64,000 nt of DNA from Luteolibacter luteus (GTDB lineage Bacteria > Verrucomicrobiota > Verrucomicrobiia > Verrucomicrobiales > Akkermansiaceae), in contig NZ_CP051774.1 of the NCBI RefSeq assembly GCF_012913485.1, forward strand, positions 3,410,001-3,474,000, read 5' to 3'. Below are positions 54,517 through 63,500 of the stretch, piece after piece. Every line of letters starts with the position of its first letter. The first letter of the stretch is position 1. Under the pieces are notes generated by a model. That model was not told where the DNA came from. It saw only the letters and a program-made list of their open reading frames with translations, and did no database searches. The position numbers and the translations under genes are program-made.

Positions 54517-55671
54517 ATGCCTTCCACCGCTACCCGCCTTTTCGGTTTCACGGAGTCCGTCATCCGCGGCACCACGCGCCTCGCGAATCAACATGGCGCG
54601 ATCAATCTGGCTCAAGGATTCCCGGACTTTGATCCGCCCGAGGAGCTGCTTGCTGCTTTGGAACGGGCAACCCGCGGACCACACCACCAGTATGCGGTGA
54701 CTTGGGGAGCGCCGCGTTTCCGTGAGGCCCTGGCCCGGAAGATCTCGCGATTTACGGGATTGAACATCGAGGCGGACCAGCACCTCGTCGTCACCTGCGG
54801 TAGCACGGAGGCGATGATGGTGGCCATGATGACGGCCTGTAATCCGGGGGACAAGGTGATCGTCTTTTCGCCCTTCTACGAGAATTACGCCGCGGATGCG
54901 ATCCTGTCCGGGGCGGAGCCGATCTACGTGGCATTGCGACCGCCGGACTTCGCGTTCGATCGCGATGAGCTGGCAAGGGCCTTCGAGCAGAAGCCGAAGG
55001 CAATCGTGGTCTGCAACCCGTCCAACCCTACCGGCAAGGTCTTCACGCGGGAGGAATTGCTCTACATCCTGGAGCTGGCCGAGAAGCACGACACGTTCGT
55101 GATCACGGACGAGCCGTACGAGCACATCGTCTTCGCGCCGCACGAGCATGTGTATTTCTCCGCACTGCCCGGGGCCTTCGAGCGGACCATCACGTGCAAT
55201 TCGCTTTCGAAGACCTACTCGATCACCGGCTGGCGTCTTGGCTACGTGCAGGCGGCACCCGCAGTGATCGCGCAGGCGAAGAAGGTGCATGACTTCCTGA
55301 CGGTGGGCGCGGCGGCTCCCTTGCAAGAGGCGGCGGTTGCGGGTTTGGAGTTGCCGGATCGCTATTATGCCGGACTTCACGACCTCTATGCGGAGAAGAA
55401 GGAGATTTTCCTGGGCTATCTCCGTGAGCTTGGCCTGCCTTTCACCGAGCCGCAGGGTGCCTATTATGTGATGCTCGACATCTCCTCGCTCGGTTTTGCC
55501 AACGACACCGAAGCCTCGGAGTGGCTTATCAAGGAGATCGGCGTCGCCGGGGTCGCTGGATCCAGCTTTTTCCGGGAGCCGGTGAATCACCTCATCCGTT
55601 TTCATTTCGCGAAGAGCGAAGGCATCCTGCGTGGGGCAGGGGAGCGTCTCCTGACGCTAAAGAATCGTTAA
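54517..55671 (+). CDS. Class I PLP aminotransferase (methionine/aromatic, YbdL-like)
   Basis: The protein is 384 aa from the ATG at 54517; the frame runs upstream but overlaps moaE. INLAQGFPDFDPPEELL, HHQYAVTWGAPRFREALA, VCNPSNPTGKVFTREEL and the Schiff-base lysine in SLSKTYSITGWRLGY place it in the class I, subgroup I-gamma/methionine aminotransferase group. Likely substrates are methionine, phenylalanine or kynurenine with a 2-oxoacid; sequence alone cannot decide. It follows moaE by 28 bases and may be read with it. Confidence 0.88.
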   Translation: MPSTATRLFGFTESVIRGTTRLANQHGAINLAQGFPDFDPPEELLAALERATRGPHHQYAVTWGAPRFREALARKISRFTGLNIEADQHLVVTCGSTEAMMVAMMTACNPGDKVIVFSPFYENYAADAILSGAEPIYVALRPPDFAFDRDELARAFEQKPKAIVVCNPSNPTGKVFTREELLYILELAEKHDTFVITDEPYEHIVFAPHEHVYFSALPGAFERTITCNSLSKTYSITGWRLGYVQAAPAVIAQAKKVHDFLTVGAAAPLQEAAVAGLELPDRYYAGLHDLYAEKKEIFLGYLRELGLPFTEPQGAYYVMLDISSLGFANDTEASEWLIKEIGVAGVAGSSFFREPVNHLIRFHFAKSEGILRGAGERLLTLKNR

Positions 55672-56081
55672 GTCGACCCTGTCGAATCATCAGGTGCCTA
55701 ACTTCGGGGTACCTCGGAGATAATCCGAAGTCATTCCGCGATCACGTAGTAGGAAAGCGCGGCGAAATGGTAATGCTGCCGTTAGCTGAAAGTCAGGAGG
55801 CACGAAGCAGTCGCTCTGTTCGCCCCCCTCTCCTTATTTCGCAAATGTACGCGTTTTCCGGATCGCCCGGGAAAAGTTGACGAGGGGTCAGTCTAATACA
55901 GCTGGGTCGCTTTCTTCCTAAAGAGGCCGTCAGACCGGGAGGTGAACCCTTTACCCGGACTTCCGGTCATCCGCTTTTGCTTTGTCGCGGATTTTCGGGA
56001 ACAGCCTCACCTTCATGATACAGCTTCGATACTTAATATTTCTTGAATATTTAGAAAAGTAACATAACCCGTTGCTCGCCC
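55672..56081. other. Intergenic region, 410 bp, AT-rich promoter-like end
   Basis: No gene is supported. Bases 56030-56065 are AT-rich in otherwise GC-rich DNA and hold AATATT-TCTTG-AATATT (56035-56051), a likely promoter or regulator site for the four-gene set beginning at 56082. A CCGGA-CT-TCCGG palindrome lies near 55958. The rest has no evident signal. Confidence 0.5.
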
Positions 56082-56960
56082 ATGCTCCCTCCCCAGTTGC
56101 CGTCTGTTAGACGCCCGCTATATTCACGGCTTTGTGCGGCCGTGGGATTCCTTCTTGTAGGTGTGACGCCCGCTTTGGCTTTTCCGCCGGCTCCTCCCTA
56201 CACGCTTTACGGAACGGTTCGCGACCAAGTCGGCCAGACCATTTCGGCAGACGGGGCTGTCGTCATCCTTTTCAAAGGAAGCCAAGAGTTGGGACGCACG
56301 CCGATCAATAGCGGCGCACGGCTGGACCAGAATTATGAACTGAACGTCCGGATCGACCAGAACCGGGGCGGCACGAGCCTGTATTCGGAAAAGGCTCTCG
56401 AGGCGCAGGGAGCTTTCAGCATGGCCGTGGATATCGGCGGAGCCCGCTATTATCCTATTGAGGTGGCTGGTACCCTGACCGCCGGAAAAGGGGGTGAGCG
56501 CGTCCGCTTGGACCTCACCTTGGGGCAGGATAGCGACGGCGACGGTCTGCCCGATGTTTGGGAACAGTGGCAGCTCTATCAGGCGGGCAAAGATCCCGAC
56601 GAAAATGGCAATTGGCCGATCGGCTTGATCGACAAGGACGGCGATCTGGATGGTGACGGGACCAGCAACTGGCTCGAGTACCTCGCAGGCACCTTCGCCG
56701 GGGACGCGACGGAACGCTTTGCTCTCGATATCAAAGAGAAGACCGCCAGCAGCGTCCGCTTCGGCTTCTACGCCATCACCGGGAAGACTTACACGATCGA
56801 GACCTCCACGGATGCGAAGACGTGGACCCGCATTCCCTTCTCCGTGGGACAACCTGTCGCCGGGACCCAGAGCTGGCGGGCTGCGGAGGTGGGCGTCGTC
56901 TCCGCATTCAGTGCCGCCGGTTCCAGCACCCGCCAGCTTTATCGACTGACCGTCCGATGA
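56082..56960 (+). CDS. Secreted protein with calcium-binding repeats, function unknown, 292 aa
   Basis: Signal peptide MLPPQL..., ending at ALA-FPP. Residues 40-150 form a beta-rich unit (TLYGTVRDQVGQTI), perhaps an Ig-like or carboxypeptidase-regulatory fold. QDSDGDGLPDVWEQWQ and DKDGDLDGDGTSNWLEYLAGT (residues 155-215) are thrombospondin type 3-like calcium loops. A terminal beta domain with ITGKTYTIETSTDAKTW ends in QLYRLTVR, resembling the tail of the protease and the beta-helix protein. It is first in a run of four genes and overlaps the next by 4 bases. Confidence 0.7.
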   Translation: MLPPQLPSVRRPLYSRLCAAVGFLLVGVTPALAFPPAPPYTLYGTVRDQVGQTISADGAVVILFKGSQELGRTPINSGARLDQNYELNVRIDQNRGGTSLYSEKALEAQGAFSMAVDIGGARYYPIEVAGTLTAGKGGERVRLDLTLGQDSDGDGLPDVWEQWQLYQAGKDPDENGNWPIGLIDKDGDLDGDGTSNWLEYLAGTFAGDATERFALDIKEKTASSVRFGFYAITGKTYTIETSTDAKTWTRIPFSVGQPVAGTQSWRAAEVGVVSAFSAAGSSTRQLYRLTVR

Positions 56961-58630
56961 AATCTCCTGCTCTTTTCCTCCCCGCGTTTCTTCTCCTCTC
57001 CGCCGCCAGCGCCTTCGCGCAGTGGCAAACGACAACCTATAGCCTGAAGGGTGGTTGGAATGCCATCCACCTTTCCGGAGATGCGACTTACCAGCCGCTG
57101 GAAACCCTCTTGCCTACGGAGGTTCTCGAGGTCTGGCGCTGGAATCCCAATCCCGAGCAGGTCCAGTTCACGGAGTCTCCGCTGATCCCTTCCGCCGGGA
57201 CCCCGGAGTGGTCCGTTTGGAAGCGTGGCGACGCGGCAAATAGCTCGCTGTCCCTGCTCAGCGGCCAGGCTTCCTATCTGGTGAAGTGCAGCGGCACGGC
57301 TTCTAACAGCTACTCCGTTCCTATCCTGCAGTCCCCCCGCCCGCCCTCGAACAAATGGGTGCGTAGCGGGGCGAACCTGATGGGCTTCCCCGCCTTTCAG
57401 AGCGGAGGGAGCTCGCCGCTGATGGGCAGCTACTTTGCTTCCTTCCCGATCGCGACGGCGGCGAATACCCGCATCTTCAAGTACGTCGGCGGTGACCTGG
57501 GGGCGGGCAATCCCCTGCAGATATTCTCCCCGGCTTCCGAGCGGCTCGACCGCACCAAGGCCTATTGGTTCTCTGCCGACGTGGTGGGGAACTTCTATGC
57601 CCCGCTTGAAGTCAGCCTGAGCACGGAGGAGGGACTTACCTTCGGCCGTTCCGGCTCGATTGTCAGTGCGCGTATCCGGAACCGGACCTCCGCGCCGATG
57701 AGCGTGACGTTTTCTCCTGTCAGCAGCGAGGCCGCACCGCTCGGCCAGCAGGGAATCACCGGTCCGGTACCACTCACGCGCCGTAGCTTCAATACGGGTG
57801 CAGTTCAGTGGGAAGAAACGCCGATCACGGGAGCTTTCCAAGAAGTCATCGCCCCGCAGACCACGATCGAAGTGTCCTTCGGCATCGACCGCGCTTCCAT
57901 GGCCGACGAGCCTGCCGATGCTTACTTCGCCTCCTTCCTTCGCCTCACCGACAGCGGCGGCCTGATGGACATCTACCTGCCGTCCTCCGCCACGAAGTCC
58001 TCCCTCGCAGGACTCTGGATCGGGGACATCACGCTGAACCAAGTCAGCAATGCCTCCACGGCGACGGGGAACACCCCGGCGTCCTTTCCGCTGCGCACGC
58101 TTCTTCATGTAGCCGATGACGGCACTGCCAGCCTGCTCTCGAAGGTCTTCATCGGGAAACTGGCGGCAGGTGCCCATGACCTTGGCATCTGCACGGAGGA
58201 ATCCTTGCTGGATAGCTCCTCGCTGGCTACCGCGCAGCGCCTGGTGGCCGCACATATGCCGCTGGACCGCGTGCTCAGCAGTGGCAGTGGTAGCGTGGCC
58301 CTGGGCGATACCCTGACCCGCACGATCCAGATTCCCTTCAACGATCCGACCAATCCGTTCGTCCACCAGTACCACCCGGATCACGACAACAAGAACGCCC
58401 GCGGCCAAGCGGTGGGTGCCGGTGTGGAAAGCTACAACGTGACGCGGACCTGCACGTTCACCTTCACCGCCTCGCCCTTGCCGGGAAGCCAACCAAGCGG
58501 CTGGGGCAGCAACACGATCGGGGGTACCTACGAGGAAACCATCACCGGTCTGCACCGCAATCCCACCACGCTTACCGGGACCTTCGAGCTTCGCCGCGCC
58601 AACGAACTCGGCACCCTTCATCTTCCGTAA
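56957..58630 (+). CDS. Secreted protein, function unknown, 557 aa
   Basis: Starts at the ATG at 56957 (MKSPALFLPAFLLLSAASAFAQ), overlapping the previous stop. WQTTTYSLKGGWNAIHLSGD opens the mature protein. Beyond it are beta-rich segments with many Ser/Thr/Pro and no catalytic motif I can see. The end has CTFTFTASPLPGSQPSGWG and GGTYEETITGLHRNPTT. I do not recognise a family. Exported, and translationally coupled to the calcium-loop protein before it. Confidence 0.65.
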   Translation: MKSPALFLPAFLLLSAASAFAQWQTTTYSLKGGWNAIHLSGDATYQPLETLLPTEVLEVWRWNPNPEQVQFTESPLIPSAGTPEWSVWKRGDAANSSLSLLSGQASYLVKCSGTASNSYSVPILQSPRPPSNKWVRSGANLMGFPAFQSGGSSPLMGSYFASFPIATAANTRIFKYVGGDLGAGNPLQIFSPASERLDRTKAYWFSADVVGNFYAPLEVSLSTEEGLTFGRSGSIVSARIRNRTSAPMSVTFSPVSSEAAPLGQQGITGPVPLTRRSFNTGAVQWEETPITGAFQEVIAPQTTIEVSFGIDRASMADEPADAYFASFLRLTDSGGLMDIYLPSSATKSSLAGLWIGDITLNQVSNASTATGNTPASFPLRTLLHVADDGTASLLSKVFIGKLAAGAHDLGICTEESLLDSSSLATAQRLVAAHMPLDRVLSSGSGSVALGDTLTRTIQIPFNDPTNPFVHQYHPDHDNKNARGQAVGAGVESYNVTRTCTFTFTASPLPGSQPSGWGSNTIGGTYEETITGLHRNPTTLTGTFELRRANELGTLHLP

Positions 58631-58676
58631 TCCACCGCTCTTTCACCCTCTTTTTCCTCCTCCAGCACACCCCACC

Positions 58677-60509
58677 ATGAAAACCTCTTCCGCGTTCTCC
58701 CTCGCGATTCTCCTTTCCTCCGCCTCCCTGCTCCATGCGCAGGTGCCCGCCCTCATGAGCTATCAGGGCAGGGTGGTGGATAGCTCCGGCACCGGTCTGG
58801 GCACCGGAACGCCGGTCAACCGCAAGATCATCTTTCGCATCTTCGATGCGGCTACGGGTGGCAACCGCATCTGGTCGGAAGAACAAACCGTCACGCTTTC
58901 GAATGGTGACTTCAGCGTCATCCTGGGTCAGGGGATTGCCGCTTCTTACAACGGCTCACCCGAGAACCCCCGGCCCTCCTTGCTGGACGTCTTTGCGGGT
59001 TCCGATCGCTACCTCGAGATCGTGGTCGATAATGGTGACAACAATCTGGTTAGCGCGGACACTCCCATTACGCCGCGGCAGCGGCTCATCTCGACGGCTT
59101 TCGCAGTGCGGGCGGCGACCGCGGATTCGGTGCGGGCCGGGACCGACCTGACCCTGCGGGATCCCAATCACGGCCTGGGCTGGTATGGCACTGGCAGACC
59201 TTTCAACGGGGTGAATCTGGATGGCCCGGTGCTCTACGGATACAACGGTGGCATGCTGGGCTCCGTGAATGGTGCCGTACAAAAGACGGCGCTACGCTGG
59301 ACCAACGACGGGAAAATCGGCGTGGGCGGTGTGGTCAGTCCCACGGAAGCGCTGGATGTGCTCGGCAACATCAAGGCGAGCGGCACCATCACCGGTGGCA
59401 AACTCGTCAGTAACGATACCGTGGCGGCGAGGGGGGATGCCGGATTCACCTTCCACACGGTAGGTGACAACGACAGCGGCCTCTTTTCTCCTTCCGATGG
59501 AACCCTCACCTTCCGGAATGACGGAGTTGAACGCATCCGGATCAATGCTGCCGGCAATCTTGGCGTGGGTTTGACCAACCCCGGGGAGAAGATCGATGTT
59601 TCGGGCAACATCCGGGCAAGCGGACTGATCCAAGGATCGAGCGTCGGATCCTCGGGGAACCTGTATGTGACCAGCCAGACCTACACCAGCGGCTTGCTGA
59701 TGAAGGGTGGCTTTCCCGTGACCGACACCAATTTTGGAGGAGATGGCAACTTCATCAGCTTCTCTCATAATGGCGTCAGCGAGGACTACCTCGGCTACCG
59801 CTCGAATACCTTCTACTTCAAGGACTCGCCGGGAGGCGGGGACAGCACCGAGCCGGGCATCCATGTGGGCGGTCCAGGCTCCTTCGGCGGATTGGTCAAT
59901 ATTCGCGGTCTCTACAACGGGGGCATGGGGATCGAGACTACAAGTGGATTGATTAACTTCGGACTCAACGACTCTCCGTCCAATCGCTTCGGAGGATCGT
60001 ATGAGAGGACTGCCCAGGGCGGTGTCTTCCGTGTCGATGCCAGAGATGGCTATGATGTCTTCCAGTTCCTTGCCCGGGCGAAGGACTCTTCCTCGGATGT
60101 CGGTGTGGTGGCTTCGATCACTGCGGCAGGGAAAATGGCGCTGGGTGGCAAGAGGGTAACGGTAGGCGAGGAAGATCTCCGCATTGTCCGCGGTGTCCTC
60201 ACCGGGTTGGGCAGTGCCGCCACGAATGTCGAATATCAAGCCCCCCTGAGCCAATCGTTGGTACTGAGGGGATCGGGCTACAAACTCCTGCGGATCTCTA
60301 CCGGCCGTTATCGCATCGTCTTCAACACCGCGTTCAGCGAGATGCCGGCTTTCACGTTTAATCCGATCCAAGGAGTAGGCGCGGAACGAACCTTCGCGAA
60401 GATCACGCTTATGAGCCCTACGACGGTGGAGATCGAGCTGCCGAACGATGATGATTCGGGCCGCAGTGACAGCGCGGGCTTCTCCTTCATCGCCGCAGGT
60501 CCTCGCTAA
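58677..60509 (+). CDS. Secreted tail-fibre-like beta protein, 610 aa
   Basis: Signal peptide MKTSSAFSLAILLSSASLLHAQ. Residues 25-150 begin ALMSYQGRVVDSSG and contain FRIFDAATGG and ITPRQRLISTAFAVRAATA, an opening often seen before bacterial tail-fibre-like repeats. Residues 200-450 have ALDVLGNIKASGTITGGKL and KIDVSGNIRASGLIQG, the phage-tail-fibre style of strand repeats. The end lacks a recognisable chaperone (peptidase S74) domain. There are no phage genes around it, so it is probably a cell-surface fibre rather than a prophage relic. It lies 46 bases after the previous gene. Confidence 0.7.
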   Translation: MKTSSAFSLAILLSSASLLHAQVPALMSYQGRVVDSSGTGLGTGTPVNRKIIFRIFDAATGGNRIWSEEQTVTLSNGDFSVILGQGIAASYNGSPENPRPSLLDVFAGSDRYLEIVVDNGDNNLVSADTPITPRQRLISTAFAVRAATADSVRAGTDLTLRDPNHGLGWYGTGRPFNGVNLDGPVLYGYNGGMLGSVNGAVQKTALRWTNDGKIGVGGVVSPTEALDVLGNIKASGTITGGKLVSNDTVAARGDAGFTFHTVGDNDSGLFSPSDGTLTFRNDGVERIRINAAGNLGVGLTNPGEKIDVSGNIRASGLIQGSSVGSSGNLYVTSQTYTSGLLMKGGFPVTDTNFGGDGNFISFSHNGVSEDYLGYRSNTFYFKDSPGGGDSTEPGIHVGGPGSFGGLVNIRGLYNGGMGIETTSGLINFGLNDSPSNRFGGSYERTAQGGVFRVDARDGYDVFQFLARAKDSSSDVGVVASITAAGKMALGGKRVTVGEEDLRIVRGVLTGLGSAATNVEYQAPLSQSLVLRGSGYKLLRISTGRYRIVFNTAFSEMPAFTFNPIQGVGAERTFAKITLMSPTTVEIELPNDDDSGRSDSAGFSFIAAGPR

Positions 60510-60551
60510 GCTCCCTTGCTCCGGGGCTGAACCTCCTATCTCCCGCCCGCC

Positions 60552-63500
60552 ATGAAACGAACGCGGATACTCTTCATGGGGCTATGTGCCCTGCTCTGCG
60601 CCACGGGCTCGGCCCGGGCCCAGTACGAGTTGAAGTCGGGTAACTTCAACAATCTCCACCAAGGCCCGGTGCCCACGGCGCCGAATCCTGCGCCTTCTTC
60701 CGGCCAGTTTTCTTCGGTGGCACCGCTGTCGGGTGCTGCAGGTCCGATTTCCACTTCATCGACCTTCGCCGACCGGTTTCCGTCGAACGCGGCGAATACC
60801 CTTGTTCTCCAGAAGGCATCGATCGGCAATACATTTGCCGCGGGTGTACCGCGCTATGCCTTGGGCGACATCATCGTGCCGCCGCTGGTGAAGGCGGACG
60901 GAGTGACCCCTGCGGATGCCAACTACTGGCGGCCGCAGCCGGTGTTGCCGGGCGAAATTATCGCCGGTTACGGAACTCCCATTCCATTGGGCACGGTCAG
61001 CGTGACCAGTGCGTCGATCAATAGTACGACGGTCACCGTAGCCAGCGTTCCCGCAGAGCTCGTGGTTGGTTCCTCCTTGCTCGGCCAGCCCGTCACGCGG
61101 GTGGTGGGAAATACGGTGACTTTGGCCGCGAATTCGTCGAACAGCGTCAGTTCCGCCACGAATTTCCCGATTACCCCTGCGACATCGTTCTACTACAGTC
61201 CGCACGCGGAGAAGGTCTTCGCCCACCAGCCGGGCCGTGTGGAAATCAAGTGGGTGACGCGGGTGCCGGACGGCGCTAACTACGGCGTGAGGGATGAAAC
61301 CTTCGCCGTATCCGCGAACACGTCCCGCCCGATCCGTACGATCTTCTGGACGGAAGGCACCTTTGATGGCCCGAAGGTCCAGATCACCGACGGACGGATC
61401 ACGACGGTGAATCCAGTCTACAATAGCCAGGTGCCCAAGGCGGTCGCTGAAGAAGTCTCGATTCCGGGAAACAGTCCCGCTTCTCCGAATCTCACGACGC
61501 TTTCGTTTAACAAGTTCAACGGTGTCGGCCAGCTCCAAGCCTACAATGTGGAAGGCCGCTTGCTGGTGGAATATCTCGGCAACGTCCGCTCCGCGACAGG
61601 AACCTACGAATTCGTGGGAACGGAAGTGGTGGAAATGAAGCGCGTCGCGAGCGTGGGCTATCCATCCATCCATCTGGGCAAGGAGATCGTGTCCGGGAAT
61701 GGAGACACGCGCCTCGTGCCGTCCCCGGTGCTCAGCAACCAGCAGAGCGGAGGCAGCTACTATGGGACCGTGGTAAGGCCGGATCAGACGCTTTCCTATT
61801 TCGCAGAGAAGGAAACCAGTCCGGCGAACAATCCGGATGACGGATCGCCATCCTCGCCAAACGAGGCGTATAACAAGGTGGTCTTTTACTGGCTGGAAGC
61901 GGGTGATTTCAATATCAAGTGGCCGCACCACCAGGACCGCTACTGGCTGCGGTGGTCGCCGAATCTGGCAGACTACGCCCACTATACGGTCGATAGCAGC
62001 GGTAGCACGCCGGAGACCGGCATCAGCTTTGCAAGTGGAGTGATGCCGCAACTGGTCTATCAGGATGACGCGAGCCAGACCGAGGCGGCGCTCGATGTGA
62101 ACACACAGCGGTTCCATGTGAATCCCGGGGCGGACCAGCGCAACAGAGCCTTGCTGAAATTCAACGGCAACGGGGAGACCTGGTATGTGAACATCTACTC
62201 GCAAGCGGAGTCCCGGCAGAAGGAACTCGCGGCGACCACTCCGGCAAGTCCTCCGGATCCGGATACAACTGTGGTGACAGTGTCATCCACCGCGGAGCTT
62301 GAGGTCGGCATGGTAGTGAGCGGCGCGGGGATCAATGGGACGGCCACGATCGTGGCGATCCTGAACGGCACCCAATACGTGATCTCCCAGCAGGTGCCCG
62401 GCCTCAATGGCCCCTTGGTTCACACGGTGCAATCCGACCTTCTGGCTGCAATCAATACGAGCGCTACGGTTGGCACGCGTCTGCAGGCACCGGCTGGCCA
62501 TGAGAATGCGGGCTTCATTTCCTCCGGCACGGGCTACTATCCCGCCGGCTATATCAATCCCGTGGTTTCCGGGATTCCCGCGGCCAACCTCGGGGCAATC
62601 ATTCCGGTGAATGCACGGCCTGGCGACAGTAGCCTGACGGTCCGGTGGTACAAGAAGATCAAGGCCCCCTCTTCGGCATTCCAGGACCTCTATGTGCCCG
62701 GCAAGATCGGACGCTACACGATCGGCTTCCCGGCTTCCACCTCACCGGAGATCGTGATCGCGAAGGGTGTCGGAACGGACGACCTGCCTCCGGCGGAGTC
62801 CACCGGCTTCGTCTACTATCAGAATGATTCCACCAGGGCGGGCTACAACCCGAACGAGGAGCATGCCCTGATGCTTGGCGGGCGTGCCTATGCCCTGCGG
62901 GATGATTTGAATGTCACCAGCGGTGGCAGCTATACCTCCCAGCCCTGCGTGCTGGTGGCCTACACCGACCCTGCGGACAAGCGTCCTGCGATGCACGCCT
63001 ACAAGGTGGTGCGATCCAATGCCACCTACAACTTCGACTACGTCTCCACCGCGGGCACGCTGCTGGTGAAGCCCTACCCGCTGCCGCTGCTGCCGCTCCC
63101 CCTCACGGGATCGGGCACGACCCTGCGTTCGAAGGATCTCGAGATCGTGGGTGCGGATGCTCCGGCGAACGCCACCGTGGCGGAAGACGATGCCTACCGC
63201 GGCTTCACCTTCCAGGACCGCAAGGGCTTCACCTGGGTCCACCGCGGGCCGCACGATGCGGGATCGCCCACGCTCACGATGAAGCTGTACTACGTGATGC
63301 AGGACGGCTTCTTCATCCCCGGCCAGACGCCGCAGCCATCCGCCGGGACGATCCTTCCTTTCCTCCGGAATCCCGGCCGCAGCGGGCAAGCCCTGAACCT
63401 GGGCCTGATCGACAATGGTCAGCAGGATCAGCCGCTCGCGATCATCTATCGGCCTGCCTGGCCGACGCAGGCTGCGGAGCTTCGTGTCGCGGAGACGCTC

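Noticed and set aside
58677..60509. Prophage remnant
   Set aside because: The gene has a signal peptide and sits among other exported genes; no integrase, capsid, portal or lysis gene is present.
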